A stretch of 64,000 bases of DNA, from contig JAHDVF020001332.1 in the NCBI GenBank assembly GCA_022606425.2, positions 124,001 through 188,000 of the forward strand, written 5' to 3'. A program made the translations under genes and the position numbers. Under the pieces are notes generated by a model. It was not told the origin of the DNA. It ran no database searches and saw nothing but the letters and a program-made list of their open reading frames with translations. Shown piece after piece: positions 1 through 11,940 of the stretch; position 1 is the stretch's first letter, and each line of letters opens with the position of its first letter. This DNA comes from Lepidostoma basale (lineage: Eukaryota > Arthropoda > Insecta > Trichoptera > Lepidostomatidae).

Positions 1-855
1 TACACGCCTCCCCTTATCAGTTGCCATTCAATCAAAGTTATCACACAAATAAATAACTTACGGCACCAAAGAAGACGGGGGATAGACGAGGTCTCCAATC
101 GCAATAGTATCCAGATCCTCCAAGGGCACCTTCCGGAAATGCAATTTCCTCAGGGCTATGAAGTCATACTTGACTGTGATCAAGGCCTTGTCCGTCAACG
201 TCACCAGACGTTCCTTCTCATTATCCCACAGGCTGATCCTACACAATTGTATTTCCCGTTAGTATTAAAGGTTATTTTATGCATTATAATATTTTCACAA
301 AATTCTACCAACCATGACAATGAATGCACGGACTAATTTCACAGATATCCATTATATCAAAAAGATAAATGAGAATATTTACTCCGTCAAGAGCCAAGAT
401 CCGAGAACTTGCCCATCCTGAGCAGGGAATATGAGGGTGGAGTTGCATTCGTCTATGGCCGACTCCACGAGTCCATGCCTGTGGCAGAAGTAGTCCCTAG
501 CATTTTCAAAGGCGAATGGCATATGGTACATGGGCAGGACCCGCTTCTGCGCTGAGTCGTCGCTCTCTGGAATAGCACAAACAGAGCTGAAGAAGAGAGC
601 GCTGGGAGTCGAGTAAGACACTTGCTAGTGTAGCGCAACACGTGACAAGAGTGGCTCACCGCTCGGCTGGGCGGTGCTGGCTGGAACGTCGCCTCCCCCG
701 GCGGATGGGCCCGCAGCCTCGGACGAGGGCACAATGGTGGCCGGAGATGTTTCTATCGTGTACATCTGACCCCGACCAGCAAGGGTCGCGTTATTAAGCT
801 GTAATGTACCACCGCGGAATTCTTCGACATTTTCATCTTCGATAAAGTGACTCAT
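1..855 (-). CDS. TPRG1-like (tumor protein p63-regulated gene 1-like) protein, N-terminal part
   Basis: Three coding exons are visible: 660-855 (ATG at 855), 383-566 and 62-238. All have usable GT/AG borders and phases 1 and 2 that join without a stop. The gene continues past base 1, so the protein is partial. The first 65 residues are acidic and low in complexity (MSHFIEDENVEEFRGG...). Exons 2 and 3 carry the family core: a WLLTE segment followed by LWDNEKERLVTLTDKAL and VKYDFIAL, matching the animal TPRG1/TPRG1L signature (hSac2 domain, related to inositol phosphatase Sac2). In vertebrates TPRG1L (Mover) is a synaptic-vesicle-associated protein that tunes release; whether the insect protein does this is unknown. 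The start follows the longest open frame and has an A at -3. Family assignment is fairly secure; cellular role is inferred. Confidence 0.8.
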
Positions 856-1141
856 AATGAAATTGTATTTAAATCGATAAAAAAATAATTTTATACGTAA
901 TCGGGTGAGAAGAAAATAACTTTTAAGTTAAAATTTTTGGCAAAAAAATTCAAAAACTTCGATGAAATTCCTGCAAAGCACCAACAATTAAAATAAACCG
1001 TCAGTTGGCAGAATCGATTTGACAGCAAAACAAATACGTTTTACCTGACATTCACTTAGTATTTTTTAATGCGCATTTCTATGATTTAAGACAAAAACCA
1101 TAGACACATATATCTGTAGCTGGGAATTAATAACCTGACCG

Positions 1142-2180
1142 GTGGTACGACAGTACCGGTACGGTTGCGTCTACACATACATAATTTATTACACATTTTC
1201 CCGAATACCGATACTGGCATCTGTGAAGCATTTGTCACTAACGACTAAAATAGGGATTATTGATTGTCAATCTGGGAAATTCACTAAAGCCATAAAAACA
1301 TCCCTTGGCATCAGACAAGGCGACAGCTTAAGCCCATTTCTCTTTAACTGCATCATGGACAACATCATTGCAGAGGTTGCATCTCTCAATTTAGGGTACA
1401 CTCTGGGTAAAGAAGTAATTGGAATACTTTGCTATGCAGACGACGCCACAATCGTGGCCGAAAATCAAAGCGACTTGCAAGCAATGCTCTCAAAGTTTGA
1501 TGAATCCTGTTCAAAATATAACATGATCATATTCATCCCAAAGATGAAGTGTATGACATTCGCAAGAAATCAACTGAGATGCAAAGTCTCCGTACGCCAG
1601 GAGGAAATTGAACAGGTGGACCTATTCAGATATCTCGGAAGCGAAGTAACCAGCTCTAATGACCTCCCCAGAGAAGTAAGGTCACAGGTGGATAGGGCTG
1701 CAGTAGTTGCAGGCTGCCTGAAAGATGTCATATGGAGAAACAAAGACATGAGGACTGACAGCAAGGTGCGCATTTATAAGACCTGTGTGCGACCAATCCT
1801 CACATATGGCATTGAATCGAGGGCAGACACTGTCAAGACAAAGAGCATGCTCAGGACAACCGAGATAAAAACGCTCCGCGCTATAGCTGGCAAGACCCTA
1901 CGTGATCGAGTTAGGAATGCAGTAATCCGAGAAATCTGCGAGGTCGAAGATGTGGTCAGATGGGGACGTCAAAGACGACGATACTGGCATCAACACGTAG
2001 AAAGGATGAGCTCAAATAGAATACCACACATAGCTCTCCATGGAACGCCAAACGGACAACGCCGACCAGGAAGACCCCCGAAACGGTGGAGAGAAAGCTG
2101 GAGTTCAGCATCTCAAGAGGACCCGCCTGAAATAACAGACTCCTGAGTCTACCAAAAGGGAAGAAAAGAAAGAAAGAGAA
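1142..2180 (+). mobile_element. RTE-like non-LTR retrotransposon, reverse-transcriptase fragment
   Basis: A 334-codon open frame (1142-2146) holds the 3' half of a LINE reverse transcriptase. GIRQGDSLSPFLFN is RT block 4, CYADDATIVAEN is the catalytic YADD block, and a thumb-like region ends in GRPPKRWRES near the stop. The upstream endonuclease and RT blocks 1-3 are missing, so the copy is 5'-truncated, as is usual for LINEs. The stop is followed by an A/G-rich tail (2150-2190). The first roughly 45 codons of the frame do not look like RT and are probably flanking DNA. RTE/BovB-type is my best clade guess from the C-terminal motif; the clade is not certain. Confidence 0.85.
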
Positions 2181-2189
2181 GAAAATCTG

Positions 2190-3160
2190 GTACCAATGCA
2201 AATACGGGATGGATTATTGAAACATCAATGTTCAAATTATGTTTGGAATCCAAATGGATTCAAGAATTCAGATGTATAATGTATTGCTTAATCTGTTTGT
2301 AGTTGTTTTTCCTAGTAACACATGTTGATAGCATTTACATCCACGTTCACCGATGGTAGTGGAGCCGTCAACGTCTTCCGATGGTCTCTCCTTATTAACT
2401 CGCATTGTTGCAGTAGATTCATTATAGCAGGGAATATGAATGGATGGATAGAAACCCAAAGGAATGGGTTTGAAGAATGCCTAGGTAAGCTTAGTGATGC
2501 AAGAATAAAAGATAATGGTAAATAGAAAACATATATATTGTTATTTGAAATTTTAAGTTCATTGTGAATGATGAAAAAATATTTTTTTGTAAAAAATCTC
2601 GCTCGCTGGCGAAGATGGCAGCGAGCTGCCGAAACCGGTTGAAGACACAAATATCAGTGGATTTTAACTGAATATACATCTTAAAAAGATTTTTTATTTA
2701 AAAAGTTTTTTTTATTATTTATAATGGTAGATTACTTTGTTTGTCTTGGCGAATACAATTTTCGACCATAAGAGAAACCATCAGTATACCTGGCAAAGAG
2801 GGAACGATAGGACGAGAATCGATTACAGTTTCATTATCAGTTACAGATACATTATCATCAGAAATGATACTGTCGAGAGTGAATAGAGGGCCGAACTCGA
2901 GATGGACCACTTGTTGCTGGTTGCGAAGGTGGTCTTGTTTAGATGGTGGCGAACCAAGTCGCATAAAATAGTGTCTGTAAAAGTAGATGGATGGAATATT
3001 TTAAAGAAATGTATGGTGGCAATGTAAAAAGGGATATGAAAAATGGAGGAGCATAAATGACACCTGTTCTTTTAGATGCCGTAAACTCTAATTTTATTTG
3101 TAATACGTTTGCAAAAGATTGATTGATTGATTAGTGTGAATGAAATGAAAATGATGAAAG
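2190..3160. other. No gene supported; AT-rich spacer with a repeat remnant
   Basis: No convincing exon is visible. Around 2595-2650 lies a remnant (gatggcagcgagctgcc, then ccggtt) shared with the palindromic element at 9938-10139. A minus-strand open frame at 2719-2964 is bounded by TTTATT runs but resembles no family I know. Confidence 0.5.
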
Positions 3161-3164
3161 GTAG

Positions 3165-3500
3165 TTTTTTGCGCTTTCTTTACCTCAGGGAGCGCGGTTA
3201 TTACCCGTGGCTCTTTCCGATCGAATTCTTGCTAGGTATGCTAAGCTATCAATCATAGGCGAGGAGGAATATCCACTTGGGAGTCACTTATTTCAGCTGA
3301 TTGGCGGTTGTATACATAACACGGAAATTAAAAATACCCAGGCTGGTATTGCCCCCCATTCACCACCGCAGCGGTCTGTCGAAGTCTCAAGAGATTGGAC
3401 TGAATTAAAGGAAATCTGCGAGGACTTCACACGGCGAAGAAAGATGGTCCTGAGTGAAATGCACGTAATCTATTTTGTACCTATTCGTAGATTATAACGT
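3165..3500 (+). mobile_element. Jockey-like LINE 3' fragment
   Basis: The segment from 3171 (gcgctttctttacctcaggg) is nearly identical to bases 20927 onward, where the frame encodes ALSLPQGARLL followed by HLGVHFFQLVGGRIQNS. The same GSHLFQLIGGCIHNTEI stretch can be read here after a divergent patch. It is a decayed partial copy of the C-terminal end of a LINE ORF2. Confidence 0.7.
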
Positions 3501-3699
3501 TCGGCTGAATTACTTATTGGATCCTGGACGTGTCATTGTTTTATGGTTTCTTGTTCCTTCGACGGATGTTCCTAGGGTTGTGGCTAGGTACCCTGTCACT
3601 CGGGTGCGTGTACGGCATGGTACGGTGGACACGTGTATATAGGCACCACATAGTTAATAATTAATTTACCATAGATGAGAAACATTTATCATTTTCCTT

Positions 3700-3705
3700 T
3701 TTATT
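3700..3705 (-). terminator. Candidate poly(A) signal of the coiled-coil gene
   Basis: TTTATT on the plus strand reads AATAAA on the minus strand, about 510 bp beyond the stop codon at 4214. The interval 3706-4213 has no other gene signal and would be the 3' UTR. Motif-only call. Confidence 0.4.
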
Positions 3706-4213
3706 TCAACAATATGTACAAGTATGCAGACAAAAATGTTTTCTATTTTTATTAAAAGATCACAAATATAACAGAAGTGTCACATAGTCCCCAGCCGCTG
3801 CCCGGGCCCCCGGCCGCAGGACACATTCATCTTCTTTAGAAAAATCCAAATTTCCTGAAACCCACACAAGTAACATTTGTTATAATAAATATTTTGGAAC
3901 AAAATCAGTGCCGAATAATATAATTGAAGGAAATATTTATTAGACACAAATATTTCATATATGACCTTGCGTGGGCTTCAATGGATACAGGTATTTTTCT
4001 AAGTAAACCTACACTTGCGACTAATTATTTTCGTTTTACAAGAATTTGTGAACAGCGTTTGTTGACCGTACCTGGTGTATCATTTTCAGCCCCGAATATT
4101 GACACCGATATTTCGCAAAGCCACATATAAAATAAACGATGCGCGTGTGACCGCAAGATGTATGACTCTATGGAGTCCAGTCGGACAGATGGGTGAGATG
4201 CATACGGCCAGCC

Positions 4214-7200
4214 TCAGAGGTGGTTCTCGTGACAGTTGGGGGGGTTATTGGATTTCGACATGAGGAACACGTCTCTGGATTTGATTTGATCCGCGCTGGC
4301 CAGGAAGGAGTGCCTGCGGAGGCCGGGCATGAGGGAGCTGATGGGCTGCAGGCCGACCTCGGGCGTCAGGCACACGCGCCGGTAGGGCCGCAGGATGGTC
4401 ACCACGGGCACCTGCGCGGGCCCGCGGGGGCGCTCCGCACTCTCGCTGGCCTCCGAGCACATCTCCTGCGGGCCGCCGTGAGCGCGCTCCTGCGCGATGA
4501 GCTCGCTGACGGACGCCAGGATGTCTCCGTGGTGCAGGGAGCCCTGCTGCGGGAACAGCGGCCCGCCCGCGTACTCGGGGGGAGCGTAAGAGTGCTGCGC
4601 CTTCCTCAGATGGGGTATTTCGCCACTCAGCTGCGATAGTATACCATCGGACCAATTTTCGGGATACCTTTTCTGCGCAGCCTTCAACGACTCTACTTCT
4701 TGCTCCAGTGCCGCAATCCTCTTCTCGTACTGAATCCTTCTCCTCTGGAACTTGTTGGTGTGCACCTCCATCAGCGCCACCACTTCCGTGAGGGAGCTGA
4801 TCTCCTTCTGCTTACTCGCCACCGCCAGCTTCAGCTGCTGCACTTCTTCTATCTTGGCAGCTATGAACTTGTTGGCCTGCAACACACGAGTCAGAGCTGT
4901 AATACTCAAGTCAAGAGGTACCACTCGTAACTCGACTTCAGCAGACATTTATTATTCTGCAAGAGATACCTCCATGATCTGTTGTTCGTGAGTGGCAGAC
5001 GACCCCTTCGCGCCCCCCTGTTTTTCGTAGTAACTGCTTTTTTCTTTTCTAAAAATACCAATGCAATATGAATGACGTGAACCGTGGTGCGGTGGCACAA
5101 TATAGACTAATTGTACAATAGTTCATACGAGCATACAAGAGTTGTTGTGGTTACCTCGCCTTCAGTTCTTCTTTGACCGCCGTCAGTTCAATGGAGAGTT
5201 CGTTTATCTTCGATTCCTTTAACAGCAGGTCTTTTTCTGCCTTGTTCTTAGCATCCTAATAATTAGAATAGTTCAAATTAAGACAACTTGGTTTCGTCTC
5301 TCTCGAGATCTTCTATCTTATTATAGAATAATGAAAGCTAAATGTTATTGAAATGACTCACGGTGAGGGTGGATATTTCTCTGGTGAAGTCAGTGTTCTC
5401 TTGCTTCAGAGATTTGAGTTGTAATTCCGCAGCAGAAAGCATAGTTCCAAGCCGCGCCGATTCTTTCAACATTCCCTCTTCACCTTTATCGTTAAACACG
5501 GATATTTAGAAAAGCGCAATATAATAGAATAACACTTTCCAATTGACTAGGGAAATATTATGGCGTACTTCGCTGTTTGGAAAAGTCTTTCTTCTGCACC
5601 AGCTCGAGAATGCAGCGACTTTTATTTTCCAGGAGCTTCATTTTGACGGCCATCTCTTCCACCTGCCTGACGGTGGCCTCGTGCACCGCCCTCTCCTCGG
5701 CCAGGCGCGCCTGCAGCTCCCCCATCTGGTCTCGCAGCCCGCTGGTGGCGCTCGAGCCGTCTTCCTTGGTTCTGTCCAGGAGCGCCTTGAACTCTTCCAC
5801 CCTGAAAGTGAGATACGCGGATGGGTGAGGATTCTCGTCTGAATGAAAGATACGTCAGAGGATTGTACTACGCAATACTTGGACAGCAGAGAATCCCTCT
5901 CGTTCTTGATTTCACTCATGCTCTGCTCCGCGGTGCGCACGCTCTCCCGCATTATTCTCAAACGGTTCTCGTGGTGCAGCTCCCGCTGCTTGGTCTGCAA
6001 GGGAAGGCGGGCACAGTTACTAGACGCGGGCCACTAGCGAGCCAGCAAGAGACGAGACACGAGACCGGCGAGAACCTGCGACTCGGCGCCCGCCACGGTC
6101 GCGGACTGCGAGGTGAACTTGTTCTCCAGCTCGCGGTAGTCTCGCTCCAAATCGCGGATCCTCGTTCTGTACACCCTCAGGTCCAGGTCGTACTGCCTCT
6201 TCAGGGTTACCTCCTGACTGGGGTCTCCTTCAGCCTAGCCGGGCATTATAGATAGATTAGTTCAGAAACAAACCTCCGAAACATGTTTACCAACTTTACA
6301 GCGAGTGTAAACCTTCTTCAGTCCGTCGATGGCCGGCGGGGGGGGAACCCTGGCGGACGAGAGGGCGCGTGTGGCGGACGGCCTCGCGGCCAGCTGCTTC
6401 TCCGCCGCGGTCAGCTGCGCCTTGAGCTGCCCGCACTGCTCCTTGAGCTGCCCGCACTGCTCCTTGAGCTGCCCGCACCTGGAGCTCACTTCCATCGCCT
6501 GGTGAACTAGTTCCGACACTTTGTTGGCGACACTGGTGGCGCTGCTCTCCGTTTGCTGCATTATCGTCGCCAGCAGGTTGTTCAAGGCGTCGCTTTCCAT
6601 CTTCCACTCTTGTTTTTTACACGTGAAATACGATTCGCCCAATTCCTGAAAAAAAAAAAAGATATTCAATCGACTGATTCTGTTTTCGTTCAAAGTATAA
6701 GATTAACAATTCAGATAAAGAGACGAACATTTTTCCCCCCAGTCTCCTGCAGAAAGTCAATGATGCCATTTCTCTTCATCAGCACCTCGTGACAGAAGCC
6801 GATCAGCTGCGCGGGCAGCTCCATTATCTTCTTGGGCGTCTCGAGCCCGTCGCCTGCAACAACGCGGTCAGACAGTTGACGGAATGGTGCAAAGTGTCCG
6901 CTGACGAAGGGGACGCGAGTCGCACTGGGAGTGGGGACCGTACCGATAGGAGTGGGGACCTCTCCGCCGCCGCCGGCCCCGCAGCCGAAGCGGCGCAGCT
7001 CTGACGCGGCCCACCCGCTCACGTCCAGCAGCTTCAGGGCGGGCGGCGCCACCTCCGCCCCCGCGAGCCGCCCGTGCAGTTCCCGCAGGTACGAGTACAC
7101 CTCCACTATGGTCGCCTGCAACCAGAGTCGGCCGCGTTATATTATACTACAATATACGCTATTATACCCTGTCGGGCTGCTGCAGGTCAGGTACTCGCCT

Positions 7201-8226
7201 GGCGCTCCTCGAGGTCCTCCTTGAGCCTCTGGAACTCGGCCTTCTTGTTCGTGTACACCGCCTCCTCGCCCCCCGCCCCGGCACCAGCTGCGTCATACAA
7301 GGACAGGTCTCAGAGTCGTATATTCCTAGTGCGAAGCAACCATAATCCATAGTCACGCAATGTTCCTCTCACCCATACTGAACTTCGTATTCTCCGTCTG
7401 CTTCGGAGACATGTTTTCAGAATCCATGAACTTTATTTTTTCTTCTTCGAGGTTTGAAATAAACGTTTTCTATAATAAAAATTAATATTAAAAAAAAGAA
7501 TAAACAACGCGAGACACGCCATAACTAGTAGTGAATGTACGAGTATATGGTAAGCTAATAGGTAAATGAACATTATTACTTCTTTAGCCCCGAGCGCCGG
7601 CCTCGTGCCCTCCTCGCAGACCGAGGAGCCCCGGGACCTCTGCACGGTCTGCGGAGTATCACACAGCATTAGTGGCCTGCCGAGCACGAGCAGCAGAGGA
7701 GAGGGGAGAGAGGAGAGAGGAGAGAGACGTTACCGGAGAGGTGGGGGTGGTCCTGCAGCCCGCGGCGGGGTCGGCACGGGGCGCAGCCGCGGCCGCCCCT
7801 CGCAGCTCCCGCGCGCGGCTGGTGGCCGTGCTGCGCGGGTTCAGGCGCGGCAGCATGCCTGCGTCATAGGATGCCACTCTACAGTCACACACTCACTAGA
7901 TCTGATCATTTACAATTTTATTTTATTCAAACTCACGAAAACGAATTTAAAGTTGTGTCTGTGTATTCATTTAAATTTACAATCAATTGAAATTAAATCG
8001 ACTACTGTAAAACAAAGACAGATTGTTTAGTTCCGTTGACAGTTCTCGGCGGCGTATATGCCTTCGAAGCACGCGAGTGAGAAGGGCGAGATGTCTTCGC
8101 GGGGCGCGGTGCACTGTCGCTGTTGTCTCTCAATATTGACACTGAGAACATGTTGACACCATTTCTAATCCTAAGCACAACAGTGGGATACTTACATTTA
8201 TTGACTTCTTTTTTTGGAGATGCCAT
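4214..8226 (-). CDS. Uncharacterised multi-exon coiled-coil protein
   Basis: About 16 exons were found: 8196-8226 (ATG), ~8040-8141, 7734-7858, 7580-7648, 7373-7469, 7199-7287, 6944-7115, 6729-6853, 6313-6645, 6076-6234, ~5876-5994, ~5570-5801, ~5382-5495, ~5156-5257, ~4967-5015 and 4214-4876 (stop). Phases agree except at exon 2/3 and 11/12, where my donors are uncertain. The product is roughly 850 aa. A Ser/Arg/Pro/Ala-rich N-terminus is followed by a central region (IMELPAQLIGFCHEVLMK) and then long heptad-rich coiled coil (RDLERDYRELENKF, LLENKSRCILELVQKK, QLKLAVASKQKEISSL). The tail is Pro/Gly-rich and ends NCHENHL. A heptad CGQLKEQ is tandemly repeated at 6426-6476. I do not recognise the family; such architecture is common in centrosomal, ciliary and kinetochore proteins, but nothing here decides. 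The exon 6 donor looks like GC rather than GT. Confidence 0.7.
6426..6476 (-). repeat. 21-bp in-frame tandem repeat in the coiled coil
   Basis: The 21-bp unit gctgcccgcactgctccttga is present about 2.5 times, each copy encoding exactly one heptad (CGQLKEQ). Expansion in units of a heptad preserves the coiled-coil register. Confidence 0.85.
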
Positions 8227-8670
8227 TTTTCATATTAACACGAAAATATAATAGATGTTATTAAACACAATTAAAAATACAAACCAAAATAATACATAAT
8301 ATTATACCAAATAAATCATTACAAAATAAGGACTCTAAAATAAATGAACTCCAAAACAAATACGTTTACTTCCAATGGAAGAGTTCGTTGAGCACTAATA
8401 AAAATTTGAATTCCTTAACAGCCCCCTACCTGTCCACCTGTCCAGTAAGTATCTGCGCGGAGAGAAGCGCCGAGCACCTTCAAATAAAGACTCGCCTTTT
8501 CTTTGTTCATAAACTTTATTAATTCCCAAGTTGAATGGGCAAGATGGCAGAATACAAATGTTTTGAATGTACGGAATGTATGACCTGGTGTTAGGTGTGT
8601 AGGTACAGCGTTAGTTGTGAGTGTGGGTACAGTTTACTGTTCGAGCACATAGAAAGAAGAGCGGGGGTGA
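8227..8670. other. Spacer between the coiled-coil gene 5' end and the LPMO 3' end
   Basis: This holds the upstream region of the coiled-coil gene and the likely 3' UTR of the LPMO gene. TTTATT at 8514-8519 (AATAAA on the minus strand), about 155 bp past the LPMO stop, is a plausible poly(A) signal. No open frame of interest. Confidence 0.45.
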
Positions 8671-11600
8671 CTAGGAGCAGCGGCAGCGGCTGGCGGGGCA
8701 GTGCGGGGGGAAGTTGATGCACTCGTCCTGGCAGTACACGTCCGCCCCGGGGCGCCCCTCCAGCTTCCCGATGGCGTCGCAACTTTGTCTGCAATCGTTA
8801 TATTAATATAATACATCGAGTACCTATTCTACACCCATACCCGGTGTTGTCGCACTAACTACGTTCAGAGCGCGAAAATGTACCGGATTTGCGGCAACTA
8901 TAATAAGCGTAATATTTAGTGATGAGTATTATTTATAATAATGTTTATGACCTTTAACCGTAATATTTATAACCTTTCGGCGTAGATGAGACATTTTTTT
9001 TTTAAATTCAACAACAACAACAAACCATCACGCCGTTTCCCCGCAGGGGTAGGCAGAGAGAATGGACCACCACACTACTCTATCCTGACATACCTCTCTA
9101 GCTTCCTCCACATTCATACATCGAGTCATACACGCACGTCGATTCTTCCGGCTTCTGACATGACCAACCTTTAATATTTGATTAATTTGGTAATGCCATG
9201 TTTTCCTCGGTCTACCTCGACTCCTAACTCCATTTACATCGTTAACGTATACTTTTTTAACCATTATTTTATTATATTCATTTAAAATTTCATTATTCAT
9301 TATTATGTTTAACTCTTTTAACTGTTTTGTTTGTAACCGTTTAACTTCAATTTCGTTTCATATTGAGTCACATAAGGAAACTCCAAGTCCTGCAAAATAA
9401 GGCTATCCGATTATCGCTTGGTGCGCCTTCACGGACCGGAATCACACAATATACTCGTAATATATAATAGAAACGGGAATCCCGATGATCGATGGATTCA
9501 TACAAAAACTTGACGTGCGTTTTTACAAAGGACTCCCTTCACATTCTGATCCCACACTAAAAGATTTCTCAAATTACCTCCCAAACACCCCCAGTCACGA
9601 GAAGCGCCCAAAATCGATCCTCCTTCAGAGGAACACTCCGGGCCACACAAATCAAGTCCCCGCATAAGCCAACATCCCACCAAATCACCTTTCCAACAAT
9701 GTTCCCATCAAATGTAAGAGGAATAGCCACAAGAACTGAACCCTTGTAAGCCTGAAGATCCGAGTCCAATTTCGTTTCATACTGTCCTGTCGTCTGCTAA
9801 TTATTCTACTTATTTATATTTCTGGTAGCATGTACTTACTTACATACTTCATTAATTGACCCTTAATAAGTATATATAAATATACATACAATAATTAATT
9901 AAAAGTTCATTTTAAATATTGAAAATAAATTATACAAATTTTCTTTATTGTAATATATTTAGTGGGCATCCACTTGTGTTTAACGGCGACCGGTTCCGCC
10001 AACTTGCTGCCATCTTCTGGTGGAAAAGAAAAGAGGTCAAAATCTAAAAGATAATCCAGAAGATGGCAGCAAGCTGCCAAAACCGGTCGACGTCGGACAC
10101 GAGTGGAAGCCCACTAAATATATAATAATAAAGAAATTTCGTATGTTTTTTTTTATTATTTTAATTAAAAAATAAAAATCTGGGCAGTATGGGCAATTGA
10201 GAGTTATTTTGGTAAATCAAAAGACACTCACGGGCAGTGGCAGATGGCCTCGGGGCAGTTGGGCGGGTAGCGCAGGCAGTTGGTCTGGCACCAGCTGTCC
10301 ATGCCGGGCACCGCCTGGTACTGCGGGGTGGGGATGCACACCGTGTCCCTGCGGAGTCACAGTTAGTTAGCTGGTGGGGCACACACACACAACCACACAC
10401 GCACGTTGATTACGACGGGGTTTCACCTGACGATGAGCGGGAAGACGTCGCGGCCGGGGGGCGCTCGGTAGTCGCGGTAGTAGAGCAGGAAGGGGTTGTC
10501 CCGGAGCGGCGAGAGCGCGGCGGGCGGCAGGCCCCCGGTGCTGGTGCCGATGCTGATGTCCGCGCAGTTGCGGAAGGTCTCCGCCTTGCCGCAGCCCACG
10601 GCCTCCGTGCCGTTGGGGCAGATCCCCCACATGTTACCTGCGATATCGGTACGTACTATTAGACTCCCAGCGGTAGTTGAGCGGTCAGCGGTACACACGC
10701 GGAGAGCGGTGATCACCTGTGAAGTAGGTCCACTGCAGCACGCACTGCGAGCAGGTGACGTAGGGCGGCAGCCGGACCTTGTAGCGGAAGATGTCCTTCT
10801 TCTGGCTGTCCAGGGGGATGACGAAGCTCTGCTCGCGGCTGCCTTTCAGCTTCAGCGGGTGTCTGAGGAATACAGCACGAATTCAATTCTCACTGCTGGC
10901 GAGCGGTTCTGCCGGACGGAGACCGCCACCGGGCAGCCGGTGGAGGAGCTCACCTGTCGAAGCACTCCTGAGTGGCTTCGTACCGCGGGTTGTTATTGGG
11001 GCAGATGGCGATGTCGAACCGGCCCCAGTGGTTGGCGGTCAGCTCCACCTCCACGTCGATCTCCTGCGGACATTGAGACAAACATTCATTCATTTACTTT
11101 TATATCATTCCACATACTAATGAATTGTAAGTTGCGTATTGATTCATTGGTGTGATCAACACAAAATCACCGAAACGCCATAAATAAAGAAGTTATAGGC
11201 CGCACCTAAGCACAATACCAACGATTGTGTCATATAATGACGTTGAAACACGTTTTAATTTTTTTTTTTTGGAAAAAATATTCATTGGGAAAAATATTTA
11301 ATAAGATTTTGAAATAACTTTTTGTGCGTGAGCAAATTCTCACCAAATGATTTCATTATCAATTTTCCCGTAACCTCATACGTATGGTAATACAATGAAG
11401 CATATTATACTCGTAATAGTTAGTAATATATGAGAAGTATATACCTGCCCCACGCTGTAACGCCGCCCGATGACCCCCTTGGCGTACTCGCCACCGGCCT
11501 CGTGCGGCCGCGGGGGCGCCAGGTGCTCCGGGTCCCCGCACACGCCGCACTTGCCCCCGTTCTGCTCCCATTGCACTGCAACAGGCCACACTCCTTACAG

Positions 11601-11940
11601 TCGCACCCCTCTCCTCGCGAGACAAGCAGTACAGACATAGAAATATAATAGTACCGGCGTATCCCCCGCAGAAGAGCTCGTTGTCGTTGTAGTTGACGGG
11701 GTTGGGGAACCCGAAGCGCCACATGGCGTTCCTGGACGGCGGGTCCATCAGGCGGCCGTGCCCACGGGCGCGCAGGTCCGTGCGCCAGCTCAGCACCACC
11801 TGCGTTATTATACTCGTAGCATATTATACTCGTATCACACAGACACGGAGAGGCCACACTCGATCAAGACTCACCTGGACGATGATGATCCATCTAGCGA
11901 GCGAGAAGTAAATCTGTGAAAGGTTATTTGATCCTCCCAT
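8671..11940 (-). CDS. Secreted AA15 lytic polysaccharide monooxygenase (LPMO)
   Basis: Eight exons (11875-11940, 11655-11799, 11445-11575, 10954-11063, 10717-10862, 10427-10637, 10232-10348, 8671-8788) join in phase to 347 codons. AA15 enzymes are copper monooxygenases that oxidatively cleave chitin or cellulose outside the cell. A signal peptide (residues 1-35, with WIIIVQVVL as core) ends ...LRARG, leaving HGRLMDPPSRNAMW, so the copper-binding His would be the mature N-terminus. The second brace His is in TANHWGRFDIAICP (residue 126, mature 91). The region CVLQWTYFTGNMWGICPNG, then GCGKAETFRNCADI, is typical of AA15. The last two exons encode two similar Cys-rich units of the pattern WCQ/YCQ-x2-C-x3-PP-x-CP-x3-CxC. 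Intron 7 (8789-10231) has swollen with a LINE tail and a palindromic element. Substrate (chitin versus cellulose) cannot be told from sequence. Confidence 0.92.
9028..9300 (-). mobile_element. LINE 3' end (RTE-like), in intron 7 of the LPMO gene
   Basis: The minus frame encodes SRGRPRKTWHYQINQILK, then GHVRSRKNRRACMTRCM and EEAREVCQDRVVW, and ends at a stop. The same C-terminal module recurs at 35400-35560 (minus) and 60730-60940 (plus), so this is a family in this genome. Only the last ~90 codons are present, as expected from 5' truncation. Confidence 0.8.
9938..10139. mobile_element. Palindromic MITE-like element, copy A
   Basis: The two ends are inverted copies: ttctttattgtaatatattt then agtgggcatccact on the left, and the matching agtggaagcccact then aaatatataataataaagaa on the right. 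Inner arms (gaccggtt, gcttgctgccatcttct) also pair. The same outer arm occurs at 29357-29507, and inner-arm remnants lie near 2600 and 44820. Confidence 0.8.

Noticed and set aside
2719..2964. 81-codon minus-strand frame, possible small exon
   Set aside because: Composition is acceptable, but no splice partner, family resemblance or poly(A) arrangement is visible; left unannotated.
4193..4639. 148-codon plus-strand frame
   Set aside because: It is a shadow of the last exon of the minus-strand coiled-coil gene, which has matching phase, splice site and stop.
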